Source: an uncultured Flavobacterium sp. (GTDB taxonomy: Bacteria > Bacteroidota > Bacteroidia > Flavobacteriales > Flavobacteriaceae). From it: 24,530 nucleotides of DNA. The notes below the pieces were generated by a model, which searched no databases, was not told where the DNA came from, and saw nothing but the letters and a program-made list of their open reading frames with translations. A program made the translations under genes and the position numbers. Below are positions 6,824 through 14,203 of this stretch, in pieces. Each line of letters opens with the position of its first letter. Position 1 is the stretch's first letter. The stretch covers positions 1 through 24,530 of the forward strand of contig NZ_CALTYA010000044.1 in NCBI RefSeq assembly GCF_943913405.1, in the 5' to 3' direction.

Positions 6824-7936
6824 ATGAAATACACAACACGACAAAAAGCAATCCTGCTCTTAAGTGACGGAACCATTTTCCACGGAAAATCAATGGGAAT
6901 TGAGGGAACCACTTTTGGAGAAGTATGTTTTAATACCGGAATGACCGGCTACCAAGAAATCTTCACAGATCCGTCTTACTTCGGCCAGATTATGGTGGCT
7001 ACAAACGCCCACATAGGAAACTACGGAGTAAACGAAGAAGATATCGAAGCTGACAGCATCATGATATCTGGATTGGTTTGCAAGAATTTTTCTTTTAATC
7101 ATTCGCGTGTGAACTCTTCTGAAAGCTTAGAAGACTACTTTAAAAAGCAAAACCTAATCTGCATTTCCGATGTAGATACTAGAGCTTTGGTAAGCTACAT
7201 CCGAGATAACGGAGCGATGAATGCTGTAATTTCTACAGATGGAAAATCTGTAGAAGAATTAAAAGCTTTGCTTGCAGAAGTTCCAGATATGAAAGGTTTG
7301 GAGTTGGCTTCAAAGGTTTCTACAAAAGAACCTTACTTCATCGGTGAAGAAACCGCAAAATATAAAATCGCTGCTTTGGATTTAGGAATTAAGAAAAATA
7401 TCTTGAGAAACCTTGCCAAAAGAGACTGTTACATCAAAGTTTTTCCTTTTGATACGACTTACGAAGAAATGAAAGCGTTTAGTCCTGATGGGTTTTTCCT
7501 TTCAAATGGTCCTGGTGATCCTGATCCGCTTTTTGGAGCTATTGAAATTGCCAAAAAAATCTTGGAAAATGACGAACCTGTTTTCGGAATCTGCCTCGGC
7601 CACCAAGTATTGGCTTTGGCAAATGGAATTTCTACTTACAAAATGTTCAACGGACATAGAGGAATCAACCATCCGGTTAAAAATGAAATCACTGGAAAAG
7701 GAGAAATCACTTCTCAAAACCACGGATTTGCAGTAAACCGTGAAGAGCTAGAGAAGCATCCTGATTTAGAAATCACCCATACGCATATCAATGACGGAAC
7801 GGTTGCCGGAATGCGAATGAAAAACAAAAACTGTTTCTCAGTGCAATACCACCCAGAAGCAGGCCCTGGCCCGCACGATTCATCTTATCTATTTGATATT
7901 TTTATCGAAAACATAAATAAAGCTGTAAAGGCTTAA
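6824..7936 (+). CDS. carA: Carbamoyl-phosphate synthase small (glutaminase) subunit
   Basis: The 370-residue protein has the CarA-specific N-terminal domain (LLLSDGTIFHGKSMGIEGTT, split, and GEVCFNTGMTGYQEIFTDPS). Its C-terminal class I glutamine amidotransferase domain contains LSNGPGDPDP, the nucleophile motif GICLGHQ (Cys257) and the YHPE motif (His343, Glu345). It hydrolyses glutamine and passes ammonia to CarB for carbamoyl phosphate, used in pyrimidine and arginine synthesis. The catalytic triad is intact and the length is close to the usual 370-380. carB is not adjacent. The gene has its own promoter and terminator. Confidence 0.97.
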   Translation: MKYTTRQKAILLLSDGTIFHGKSMGIEGTTFGEVCFNTGMTGYQEIFTDPSYFGQIMVATNAHIGNYGVNEEDIEADSIMISGLVCKNFSFNHSRVNSSESLEDYFKKQNLICISDVDTRALVSYIRDNGAMNAVISTDGKSVEELKALLAEVPDMKGLELASKVSTKEPYFIGEETAKYKIAALDLGIKKNILRNLAKRDCYIKVFPFDTTYEEMKAFSPDGFFLSNGPGDPDPLFGAIEIAKKILENDEPVFGICLGHQVLALANGISTYKMFNGHRGINHPVKNEITGKGEITSQNHGFAVNREELEKHPDLEITHTHINDGTVAGMRMKNKNCFSVQYHPEAGPGPHDSSYLFDIFIENINKAVKA

Positions 7937-7940
7937 AAAT

Positions 7941-7968
7941 AAAAGGACGATGATAAATCGTCCTTTTT
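7941..7968 (+). terminator. Intrinsic terminator after carA
   Basis: AAAAGGACGAT at 7941-7951 pairs perfectly with ATCGTCCTTTT at 7957-7967 around the loop GATAA, with T-rich sequence after the stem. It starts four bases after the carA stop codon. Confidence 0.88.
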
Positions 7969-8096
7969 GCTTTTTATATTATATTTATGCATTTGGAAAT
8001 AAAGGTTAGCAGGGTAATGAAAGTAGCGGAAGGATAATGTCGGCGGAATAAATTTTACTGCTTCAACTTTAAAATTGTATTATTTATAAATAAAAA

Positions 8097-8110
8097 CCAT
8101 AAATTTATGG
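8097..8110. promoter_or_regulatory. 14-bp perfect palindrome before the exporter operon
   Basis: CCATAAATTTATGG is a perfect inverted repeat ending 18 bases before the chosen ATG of the exporter gene. It could be an operator or a chance feature of A/T-rich DNA. No matching second copy was noticed in the window. Confidence 0.3.
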
Positions 8111-8128
8111 AATGCAAGATAAAAAGTG

Positions 8129-10324
8129 ATGCTTAAAAAATTCCCATTCATTAAACAAGCCGACTCAAAGGACTGCGGTTCAACTTGCCTAAAAATAATA
8201 GCAAAGCATTTTGGGAAACTCTTAAATATCCAAACCTTAAGAAGCCTTTCAGAAACGACCAGGGGAGGCAGCAATCTTCTGTCTTTGAGCGAAGCCGCTG
8301 AACAAATAGGCTTCAGAACGCTCGGAGCAAAATTATCCTTAGAAAAATTAAGGGAAGCACCGTTGCCATGCATCTTGCATTGGAATAATAATCATTATGT
8401 CGTGCTTTACAAGATCAAAAAAGACAAGATTTTTATTTCTGATCCTGCCTTTGGCTTGCTTGAATATTCTACACAAGATTTTTTAAAGCACTGGATTGGA
8501 GGCAATGCAGATGAAAATACAGAAGAAGGCATAGCACTGCTTTTAGAACCAACACCCAAATTTCACCACTCAGAATTCGAAAAAGAAGAAAATAAGACTT
8601 TTGGCTTCGGATTGTTATTTCAATATGTATTTCCTTATAAATCATATGTTTATCAGCTGATTATTGGGCTTCTAGCCGGAAGTTTACTGCAGCTTATTTT
8701 TCCTTTTCTTACGCAAAGTGTAGTCGATGTGGGAATCCAAAATCAAAATGTGCATTTTATTTATATGATTTTGGCAGCACAGCTATTTTTGTTTTTTGGA
8801 AAAACAGCTTTGGAATTGATAAGAAGCTGGATATTATTGCATCTTTCCACAAGAATTAATATTTCGCTGATTTCTGACTTTTTTATAAAGCTGATGAATC
8901 TTCCGATTTCTTTTTTTGATGTGAGGATGACAGGCGATATCATGCAAAGAATCAACGACCACCACCGGATTGAAAGAATCTTGACGACCTCTTCATTGAG
9001 CGTTCTGTTTTCAGTAATCAATATGTTTATCATGGGTGGCGTTTTGGCCTATTATAATTTAAAGATTTTTGCCGTATTTTTTATCGGAAGCTTTCTCTAT
9101 TTCATCTGGGTGACCTTGTTTTTAAAACGCAGGGAAGTTTTAGACTACAAGCGCTTTTCAGAAGTAAGCCAGGAGCAAAGCAAAGTGATAGAACTCATCA
9201 ACGGAATGCAGGAAATCAAGCTTCATAATGCTGAAAAACAAAAAAGATGGGGTTGGGAATATATCCAAGCCAGACTTTTTAAAGTTTCGATGAAAGGCTT
9301 GGTTTTAGAGCAGACGCAGACGATAGGCTCAAATTTCATCAATGAATTAAAGAATATTATTATCATTTTTCTTTCTGCGAAACTGGTTATCGACGGCCAA
9401 ATTACTCTAGGGATGATGATGGCGATAAGCAGTATTGTTGGAAGTTTGAACGGACCGATTGTGCAACTGATTAGTTTTATAAGGGAAGCGCAAGATGCCA
9501 AAATATCGCTGGCCCGACTTTCAGAAATCCATGAAAAAGACGATGAAACGAAAGACGTTGATGAAAAGATAAAAGATATTCCTGAAGATGGAGATATAAT
9601 TATTAAAGATCTGTCTTTTCGCTATATTGGCTCGGATGCTAATGTTTTGGAAGGCTTGAATTTGACAATTCCTGCTAATAAGATTACTGCGATCGTTGGA
9701 ACTAGCGGCAGCGGAAAAACAACGCTAATGAAATTATTGCAGCAATTCTATGAGCCGAATTCAGGAACGATTTCTGTCGGTAAAATTGGATTGAATAAGA
9801 TTGCTCAAAAATCTTGGAGAAACCACATCGGTTCTGTTATGCAGGAAGGCTATATTTTTAATGATACGATTGCTAATAATATTGCCATCGGAGTGGATAT
9901 AATTGACAAGAAAAAATTAGTATATGCTTCCGATGTTGCCAATATCAAAAATTTCATTGAAGATTATCCGCTAGGTTTTAATACCAAAATTGGGATGGAA
10001 GGCATGGGCATGAGCACTGGGCAGAAACAAAGATTGTTGATTGCAAGAGCGGTTTATAAAGATCCGGAGATGCTGTTTTTTGACGAGGCGACTTCTGCGC
10101 TTGATGCCAACAATGAAAAAGAAATTATGCAAAAGCTGGATGTTTTCTTTAAAAATAAAACAGTCGTTGTGATTGCACACAGATTGAGCACCGTGATGAA
10201 TGCTGATCAGATCGTAGTTCTTGAAAAAGGAAAAATCATAGAAATAGGCAATCATGAAAGCTTGGTGAAACAAAAAGGAAGCTACTATGAATTAGTGAAA
10301 AACCAACTTCAATTAGGAAATTAA
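8129..10324 (+). CDS. Peptidase-containing ABC exporter (C39 peptidase, membrane and ATPase domains)
   Basis: This is a three-domain bacteriocin-type exporter. The N-terminal C39 peptidase domain (1-135) keeps the full catalytic set: Gln10, Cys16 in KDCGSTC, His89 in NNHYVVLY and Asp105 in ISDPAFG. It should therefore cut double-glycine leader peptides. The transmembrane domain spans about 165-450. The ATPase domain has Walker A GTSGSGKTT (near 520), Q-loop VMQEGYIF, signature MSTGQKQRLLIARA in place of LSGGQ, Walker B MLFFDEATSALD, and H-loop IAHRLST. I chose ATG 8129 over GTG three bases upstream because it gives the usual short lead-in to the peptidase. It overlaps the adaptor gene by one base. 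Confidence 0.93.
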   Translation: MLKKFPFIKQADSKDCGSTCLKIIAKHFGKLLNIQTLRSLSETTRGGSNLLSLSEAAEQIGFRTLGAKLSLEKLREAPLPCILHWNNNHYVVLYKIKKDKIFISDPAFGLLEYSTQDFLKHWIGGNADENTEEGIALLLEPTPKFHHSEFEKEENKTFGFGLLFQYVFPYKSYVYQLIIGLLAGSLLQLIFPFLTQSVVDVGIQNQNVHFIYMILAAQLFLFFGKTALELIRSWILLHLSTRINISLISDFFIKLMNLPISFFDVRMTGDIMQRINDHHRIERILTTSSLSVLFSVINMFIMGGVLAYYNLKIFAVFFIGSFLYFIWVTLFLKRREVLDYKRFSEVSQEQSKVIELINGMQEIKLHNAEKQKRWGWEYIQARLFKVSMKGLVLEQTQTIGSNFINELKNIIIIFLSAKLVIDGQITLGMMMAISSIVGSLNGPIVQLISFIREAQDAKISLARLSEIHEKDDETKDVDEKIKDIPEDGDIIIKDLSFRYIGSDANVLEGLNLTIPANKITAIVGTSGSGKTTLMKLLQQFYEPNSGTISVGKIGLNKIAQKSWRNHIGSVMQEGYIFNDTIANNIAIGVDIIDKKKLVYASDVANIKNFIEDYPLGFNTKIGMEGMGMSTGQKQRLLIARAVYKDPEMLFFDEATSALDANNEKEIMQKLDVFFKNKTVVVIAHRLSTVMNADQIVVLEKGKIIEIGNHESLVKQKGSYYELVKNQLQLGN

Positions 10325-11613
10325 TGCCAGAAGCAAAAGAAATAGAATTAAGAAGCGAAGAGATTCAGGAAATCTTGACAAGAGTGCCGCATTGGATGAT
10401 CCGATGGGGAAATCTTGTGATATTGGTTGTTTTGCTGTTGCTGTTTTTGATGTCTTGGATTGTAAAATATCCTGATATTGTCACGACCGAAATTACGATT
10501 ACGACGCAAGCGCCTCCAGAAAAATTAATAGCGAGAACTTCAGGAAGGATCGAAAAAATTCTGGTTGCAAATAAAGAAGTAGTGGAAGAAAATACCGTTT
10601 TGGCTATTATTGAAAATACGGCTGACTATAAGGATGTCTTTAAATTAAAATCGATAATCGATAAAATCAATCTGGCTGACAAGCAATTTATTTTTCCTTT
10701 TGAGACGCTGATGACGCTGAATTTAGGAGAAATAGAAAGCAGTTTTGTGGTTTTTGAAAAAGATTATGTTGCGTATGAATTAAATAAAAAACTGCAGCCT
10801 TACCAAGCCGAAGGAATCGCCCAGAATGTAGAAGGAATCGAATTAAAAGAGCGGCTTTCGCTTTTGATACAGCAGAAAGAAATCAATGAAAGAGAGCTGG
10901 ATTTCAAGAAGAAAGAACTAGAACGCTATAAAAAACTCTATGACAAAGGCATAATTGCAACGCAAGAATGGGAAAGCAAAAATCTAGATTATCTACAGGT
11001 CGAAAAGAATTTCAGAAGCATTAACGCTTCTATTTCAGAAATCAAGTCTTCTGTAAACGATTTGTCCAGAAATAAGAAAACGACAAAAATTAATGAGAAT
11101 AAAGACGACATAAGCCTGTATAGAAATGCAATCCAGTCTTTCAATCAATTAAAAAAAGCAATTGCTGATTGGGAATTAGCTTATGTTTTGCGCTCTTCTG
11201 TTGCCGGAGAAGTTTCTTTCTTGCAGATATGGACAGAAAACCAGACGATTGCTTCAGGCGAAAATGTATTTACGATTATCCCGAAAAACCAAGACAATTA
11301 CATCGGAAAAGTAAAAGCAAAGGCGCTGAATTCTGGAAAAATAAAGGAAGACCAGGACGTAAATATCAGGCTGTCAAATTATCCTGATCGCGAATTTGGC
11401 GTCATCAGAGGAAAGGTGAAATCTATTTCTATGGTGCCAGACAAAGACGGCAATCTTTTGATAGATGTTTCTCTTCCTGAAAAACTGGAAACTTCTTACC
11501 ACAAAAAGATAATTTTTCAGCAAGAAATGACCGGAACTGCCGATATTGTTACTGAAGATCTAAGGCTGATTGAAAGAATGCTCTATCAGTTTCGAGATGT
11601 TTTTAGACGGTGA
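10324..11613 (+). CDS. HlyD-family membrane fusion protein (exporter adaptor)
   Basis: The 429-residue protein has one N-terminal membrane helix at about residues 31-47 (LVILVVLLLLFLMSWIV). It is followed by a periplasmic part typical of HlyD adaptors: a lipoyl-like half-motif (PPEKLIARTSGRIEKILVAN, then EVVEENTVLAIIE), a long coiled coil rich in Lys/Glu/Leu (about 170-260), the second half-motif (SSVAGEVSFLQIW), and a beta-barrel segment with VNIRLSNYPDREFGVIRGKV. It would bridge the ABC exporter to an outer-membrane channel, but no TolC-like gene is in the window. The start overlaps the exporter stop as TAATG, so the two are translationally coupled. Confidence 0.92.
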   Translation: MPEAKEIELRSEEIQEILTRVPHWMIRWGNLVILVVLLLLFLMSWIVKYPDIVTTEITITTQAPPEKLIARTSGRIEKILVANKEVVEENTVLAIIENTADYKDVFKLKSIIDKINLADKQFIFPFETLMTLNLGEIESSFVVFEKDYVAYELNKKLQPYQAEGIAQNVEGIELKERLSLLIQQKEINERELDFKKKELERYKKLYDKGIIATQEWESKNLDYLQVEKNFRSINASISEIKSSVNDLSRNKKTTKINENKDDISLYRNAIQSFNQLKKAIADWELAYVLRSSVAGEVSFLQIWTENQTIASGENVFTIIPKNQDNYIGKVKAKALNSGKIKEDQDVNIRLSNYPDREFGVIRGKVKSISMVPDKDGNLLIDVSLPEKLETSYHKKIIFQQEMTGTADIVTEDLRLIERMLYQFRDVFRR

Positions 11614-11635
11614 TAGCAGTTTTATTCTCGGTCAA

Positions 11636-12226
11636 TTACTTCTTTAAAATACCTTTTTCCACACTTTCATTAATTAAATTCTCAGCATAGTTCCAGATTG
11701 TGGCTGAACCGTCTTTGATCGCTACTTTTTTGTCATACACTTTTTGATAGGGCACATCAAATTCTGCCCAAGTCCCGCCGTTGTTTGAGGTGTTTTGCAA
11801 TAGCGGTTCGAATCGGTCCATTGTTTTGGCAAACTTCGCTTCGTCGGTTTTGCCGTCTTCAAATTCCTGCCAGATGGCGATAAACTCTTCGGCTTGTTCT
11901 TTTGGCAATAGTCCGAAAATTCTTTTTGCAGCGAGCAATTCTTCGTCAGTATTGGTGTGGTTTTTTACCGTATCATAAATAAAAGTGTCGCCGGCATCAA
12001 TTTCCACAATGTCGTGAATCAAAACCATTTTTACGACTTTCAGCACATCTATGGGTTTGTCAGAGTGCTCGGCTAAGATAATAGTCATCATAGCCAAATG
12101 CCAGCTGTGTTCAGCGTCATTTTCGTGGCGGTCGCTGTTGAAAAGCTTGGTCTTGCGCTGGATGTATTTCAGCTTGTCGATTTCTTTGATGAAGGCGACT
12201 TGTTTTAGTAGGTTTTCGGTTTGCAT
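11636..12226 (-). CDS. HD-domain nucleotidase, YfbR/HDDC2-like
   Basis: This 196-residue protein has the HD-domain metal set of the YfbR/HDDC2 family: His40 in NDAEHSWH, His71-Asp72 in LIHDIVEIDAGD, and Asp137 in KTMDRFEPLL. The arrangement matches 5'-deoxynucleotidase YfbR, which removes phosphate from dNMPs. A housekeeping nucleotide-salvage role is likely; substrate specificity is inferred from the family. It faces the exporter operon tail to tail with a 22-base gap. A -7 box lies just upstream. HD phosphohydrolases also occur in phage defence, but nothing links this one to the nearby AIPR gene except proximity. Confidence 0.87.
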   Translation of the reverse strand: MQTENLLKQVAFIKEIDKLKYIQRKTKLFNSDRHENDAEHSWHLAMMTIILAEHSDKPIDVLKVVKMVLIHDIVEIDAGDTFIYDTVKNHTNTDEELLAAKRIFGLLPKEQAEEFIAIWQEFEDGKTDEAKFAKTMDRFEPLLQNTSNNGGTWAEFDVPYQKVYDKKVAIKDGSATIWNYAENLINESVEKGILKK

Positions 12227-12249
12227 TAGATTATTGTTTAATCTTGATG

Positions 12250-12257
12250 CAAATTTA
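12250..12257 (-). promoter_or_regulatory. Probable promoter of the HD-domain gene (-7 box)
   Basis: Read on the minus strand this is TAAATTTG, an exact match to the Bacteroidetes -7 consensus TAnnTTTG, 23 bases before the start codon. A clear -33 TTG was not found. Confidence 0.45.
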
Positions 12258-12303
12258 AGGAAAAATCGCTTGGGATTTCTTTTCGATATGCCGATAGAAA
12301 AAT

Positions 12304-12828
12304 TTATTTGATTAAATATTTTGCTCTTAAATCTTCTCCGTTTTCTACATATTCTTCGTTTGGATGTTCTGTGATATATTCTTTCTGCGCAATTCTGTAA
12401 AGGGAGTCAATAAAATTTTCTCCAAATCTTTTATTGATTTCATCATACATTTCATTTTCATAGCCGTATGGATTAAAACCGCCCAAGCGTACACAGCTTG
12501 TTAGATGTTCTTTTGTTTCGATTCCATATTTGCTTAGCATCTTCGTGAGTTTTTCAAATTCTCTAGGGTGAAAACCGAAATATATAAGCTTTCCGTTTTT
12601 GATGTCTTTTAAAGCTCTAGCCTTTTGGTTTATGTAAAAAGTATCAATAACCGTAACATCTAAGTTTTTATTTTTAATCCACATGTCAACATACACGTCA
12701 ATGTTGTAAACTATCAGCTTCCCGTTTTCGTCATACTTTTTTAAGGGTGTTTTCTTTACTGAATCCTTGTTTTGATTGCAGGAAAGCAGAGTAAAAGTTG
12801 TGAGAAACAGAAACAGAATTTTGTGCAT
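12304..12828 (-). CDS. Small lipoprotein of unknown function
   Basis: The 174-residue product begins MHKILFLFLTTFTLLSCNQN, a lipoprotein signal peptide with lipobox LLSC and lipidated Cys17. The mature part is hydrophilic and starts NQNKDSVKKTPLKKYDENGK. I recognise no domain. Segments such as VDMWIKNKNLDVTVIDTFYI suggest a small alpha/beta periplasmic domain. It lies on the minus strand between the HD-domain gene and a two-helix membrane protein, with gaps of 77 and 103 bases, so co-transcription is possible but not evident. Confidence 0.75.
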   Translation of the reverse strand: MHKILFLFLTTFTLLSCNQNKDSVKKTPLKKYDENGKLIVYNIDVYVDMWIKNKNLDVTVIDTFYINQKARALKDIKNGKLIYFGFHPREFEKLTKMLSKYGIETKEHLTSCVRLGGFNPYGYENEMYDEINKRFGENFIDSLYRIAQKEYITEHPNEEYVENGEDLRAKYLIK

Positions 12829-12931
12829 AATTTATTTTAGTTTTTTGAATAACGTTGTTTTTGCTTTTGCGTCATTTTCAGTAGCTCTAAAAGCTCGCGC
12901 CCACGATTCTATAGTTCAATTTAATTACAGT

Positions 12932-13582
12932 TTATGGCAAATTCACGCTGACAGAACCATTGGCTTCTTTAATTTGATCGATCAAAAGCAAAAGGTTAGG
13001 CAGTCTTTCTCCCATCAGTCCGATAAAAAAAGAAGATTTTGTCTTGATATGCAAAAAATAACCGCCCCGTGATCCTCTGGTAAGATTTATTTTTGTGATG
13101 TCGGCAAAATGAATTTCAGTGGTTTTTAAAAATTTAAAGAAAACTACAGATTTGTCTTTGGCAATGTAGCCCGGCAGGTATTGGTTGAAAAATGGAGCCG
13201 TTTCATTTTGCAACAGCAGGCGTTCCATTGCTGTTTTTGAAAGCGTTTTTATCACTCTTATATAGCTGTTGAAAAACGGATTCAAGGCCAAAATCATCGG
13301 CACCGCCGTCAAAAGCAGGAAGGCAGCATATTGGTAGCTGTCCTTCATTCGCGCACTATAACGTTCCTCGCCAAGCTTTTCTTTTCCTAAAGCCCAAGTT
13401 TCGCTGGCGGTAAGAAAGAAGAAGCCTATCGCAATCGCAAAAACGAATCCCAGGATTAAAAGCGAACCCATTCGTTTTCTGTATTTTATATTTTGGATAA
13501 ATTCTTCCATGATGGGCTGTTTGAAATTCGAAAACTTGTATGTTTTAGTTTTGTCGGGGACGGAGTTAAAATCAGGTTTCAT
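12932..13582 (-). CDS. Two-helix membrane protein of unknown function
   Basis: The 216-residue product has two membrane segments, MGSLLILGFVFAIAIGFFFL (about 38-57) and AAFLLLTAVPMILALNPFF (about 87-105). A soluble C-terminal half follows with alternating hydrophobic residues (VVFFKFLKTTEIHFADITKI, GGYFLHIKTKSSFFIGLMGE). Two helices followed by a small beta-rich domain recalls bacterial PH-like or YcxB-like membrane proteins, but this is only a shape resemblance. An alternative start at 13510 (MEEFIQNIKYRKRM) would drop 24 residues and is equally credible. The 21-bp repeat array begins 50 bases upstream. Confidence 0.7.
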   Translation of the reverse strand: MKPDFNSVPDKTKTYKFSNFKQPIMEEFIQNIKYRKRMGSLLILGFVFAIAIGFFFLTASETWALGKEKLGEERYSARMKDSYQYAAFLLLTAVPMILALNPFFNSYIRVIKTLSKTAMERLLLQNETAPFFNQYLPGYIAKDKSVVFFKFLKTTEIHFADITKINLTRGSRGGYFLHIKTKSSFFIGLMGERLPNLLLLIDQIKEANGSVSVNLP

Positions 13583-13632
13583 TCTTTATCGATAGCTAAA
13601 AATAAAGATTTTGCATGATAAATGAGCAAGGG

Positions 13633-14052
13633 GACTAAAGGATTTTACTTCCGGACTAACTTTATTATCATCGGGACTAATAAAATGGGCATTTGGACTA
13701 ATTAAATATACGTTTAGACTAATTTAATTATCGTCTGGACTGATTTAATACACGTTTGGACTAACTTAATATACTTTTAGACTAATTAAATATACGTTTA
13801 GACTAATTTAATTATTGTCTGGACTGATTTATTACACGTTTGGATTAACTTAATATACTTTTAGACTAATTTAATTATCGTCTGGACTGATTTAATACAC
13901 GTTTAGACTGACTTAATATACTTTTGGACTAATTAAATATACATCCTTACTAACTTTATTTACTTTTAAACTAATAAAGTTCGGTTGATGACTAACTAAA
14001 TTCGGTCGAGGACTAATAAAATTTGGATGAAAGCTAATAAATTACATAATAA
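13633..14052. repeat. 21-bp tandem repeat array, about 20 units, with 84-bp higher-order structure
   Basis: Units of exactly 21 bp run head to tail with no phase slip, each starting GACTAA or GACTGA. Starts are 13633, 13654, 13675, 13696, 13717, 13738, 13759, 13780, 13801, 13822, 13843, 13864, 13885, 13906, 13927, 13948, 13969, 13990, 14011 and 14032. The best-conserved core is GACTRAYTTAAT; the last nine bases vary. Central units form four classes in the order ABCD-ABCD-BCD-A: 13780 is identical to 13696, 13864 is identical to 13717, and the 84-bp blocks 13696-13779 and 13780-13863 differ at only three positions. Outer units are more diverged. All frames contain frequent stops, so it is not coding. 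Confidence 0.95.
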
Positions 14053-14146
14053 TCCTGTTGGAAGTGGTTTTGTCACAGATTCGATTGATTGGAAATATAG
14101 CAGTGCAAGAAATTATGGCAATGATGACCAGACTGTTTGGGGATAG
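14027..14146 (+). pseudogene. C-terminal remnant of a REP-associated (Y1/IS200-like) transposase
   Basis: A 39-codon open stretch ending in TAG at 14144-14146 contains LHNNPVGSGFV followed by WKYSSARNYG. HNNPV...W+SSARNY is the hallmark C-terminal region of Y1-transposase-like RAYT proteins (COG1943 type), which recognise REP hairpins. The N-terminal catalytic part (HUH motif and Tyr) is missing: upstream sequence is the 21-bp repeat array, whose last units run into this frame. It is a decayed remnant and cannot be functional. Confidence 0.75.
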
Positions 14147-14160
14147 ATTTTAATTAGATT

Positions 14161-14193
14161 GTGCGCACAAGCGGGACGCTCACGCTATCGGGG
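14161..14193. repeat. G+C-rich REP-like hairpin next to the transposase remnant
   Basis: In very A/T-rich surroundings this stretch starts with the palindrome GTGCGCAC (14161-14168), then AGCG-GGA-CGCT (14170-14180), which can form a tight hairpin, and CACGCTATCGGGG. An alternative pairing of AGCG at 14170-14173 with CGCT at 14182-14185 exists. Its position just downstream of a RAYT remnant fits a REP-type element mobilised by such transposases. It could also act as a transcription barrier at the 3' end of the minus-strand AIPR gene. Confidence 0.5.
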
Positions 14194-14203
14194 GACTAAT
14201 TGA

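Noticed and set aside
7987..8037. Bacteriocin precursor ORF upstream of the exporter (16 codons)
   Set aside because: The product is too short and has no double-glycine leader.
11803..11820. tRNA T-arm (GGTTCGAATC)
   Set aside because: It lies inside the HD-domain gene in antisense, and no matching acceptor, D or anticodon stems were found around it.
12829..12931. Short G+C-rich patch (GCTCGCGCCCACG) as a REP element or small RNA
   Set aside because: Only about 20 bases, no convincing stem, and no second copy in the window.
13633..14052. CRISPR array
   Set aside because: Units follow each other with no spacers, the period is only 21 bp and the whole unit is repeated; no cas genes nearby.
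13633..14052. Heptapeptide-repeat coding region (21 bp = 7 codons)
   Set aside because: TAA or TAG occurs every few units in all six frames, so no long peptide repeat can be translated.
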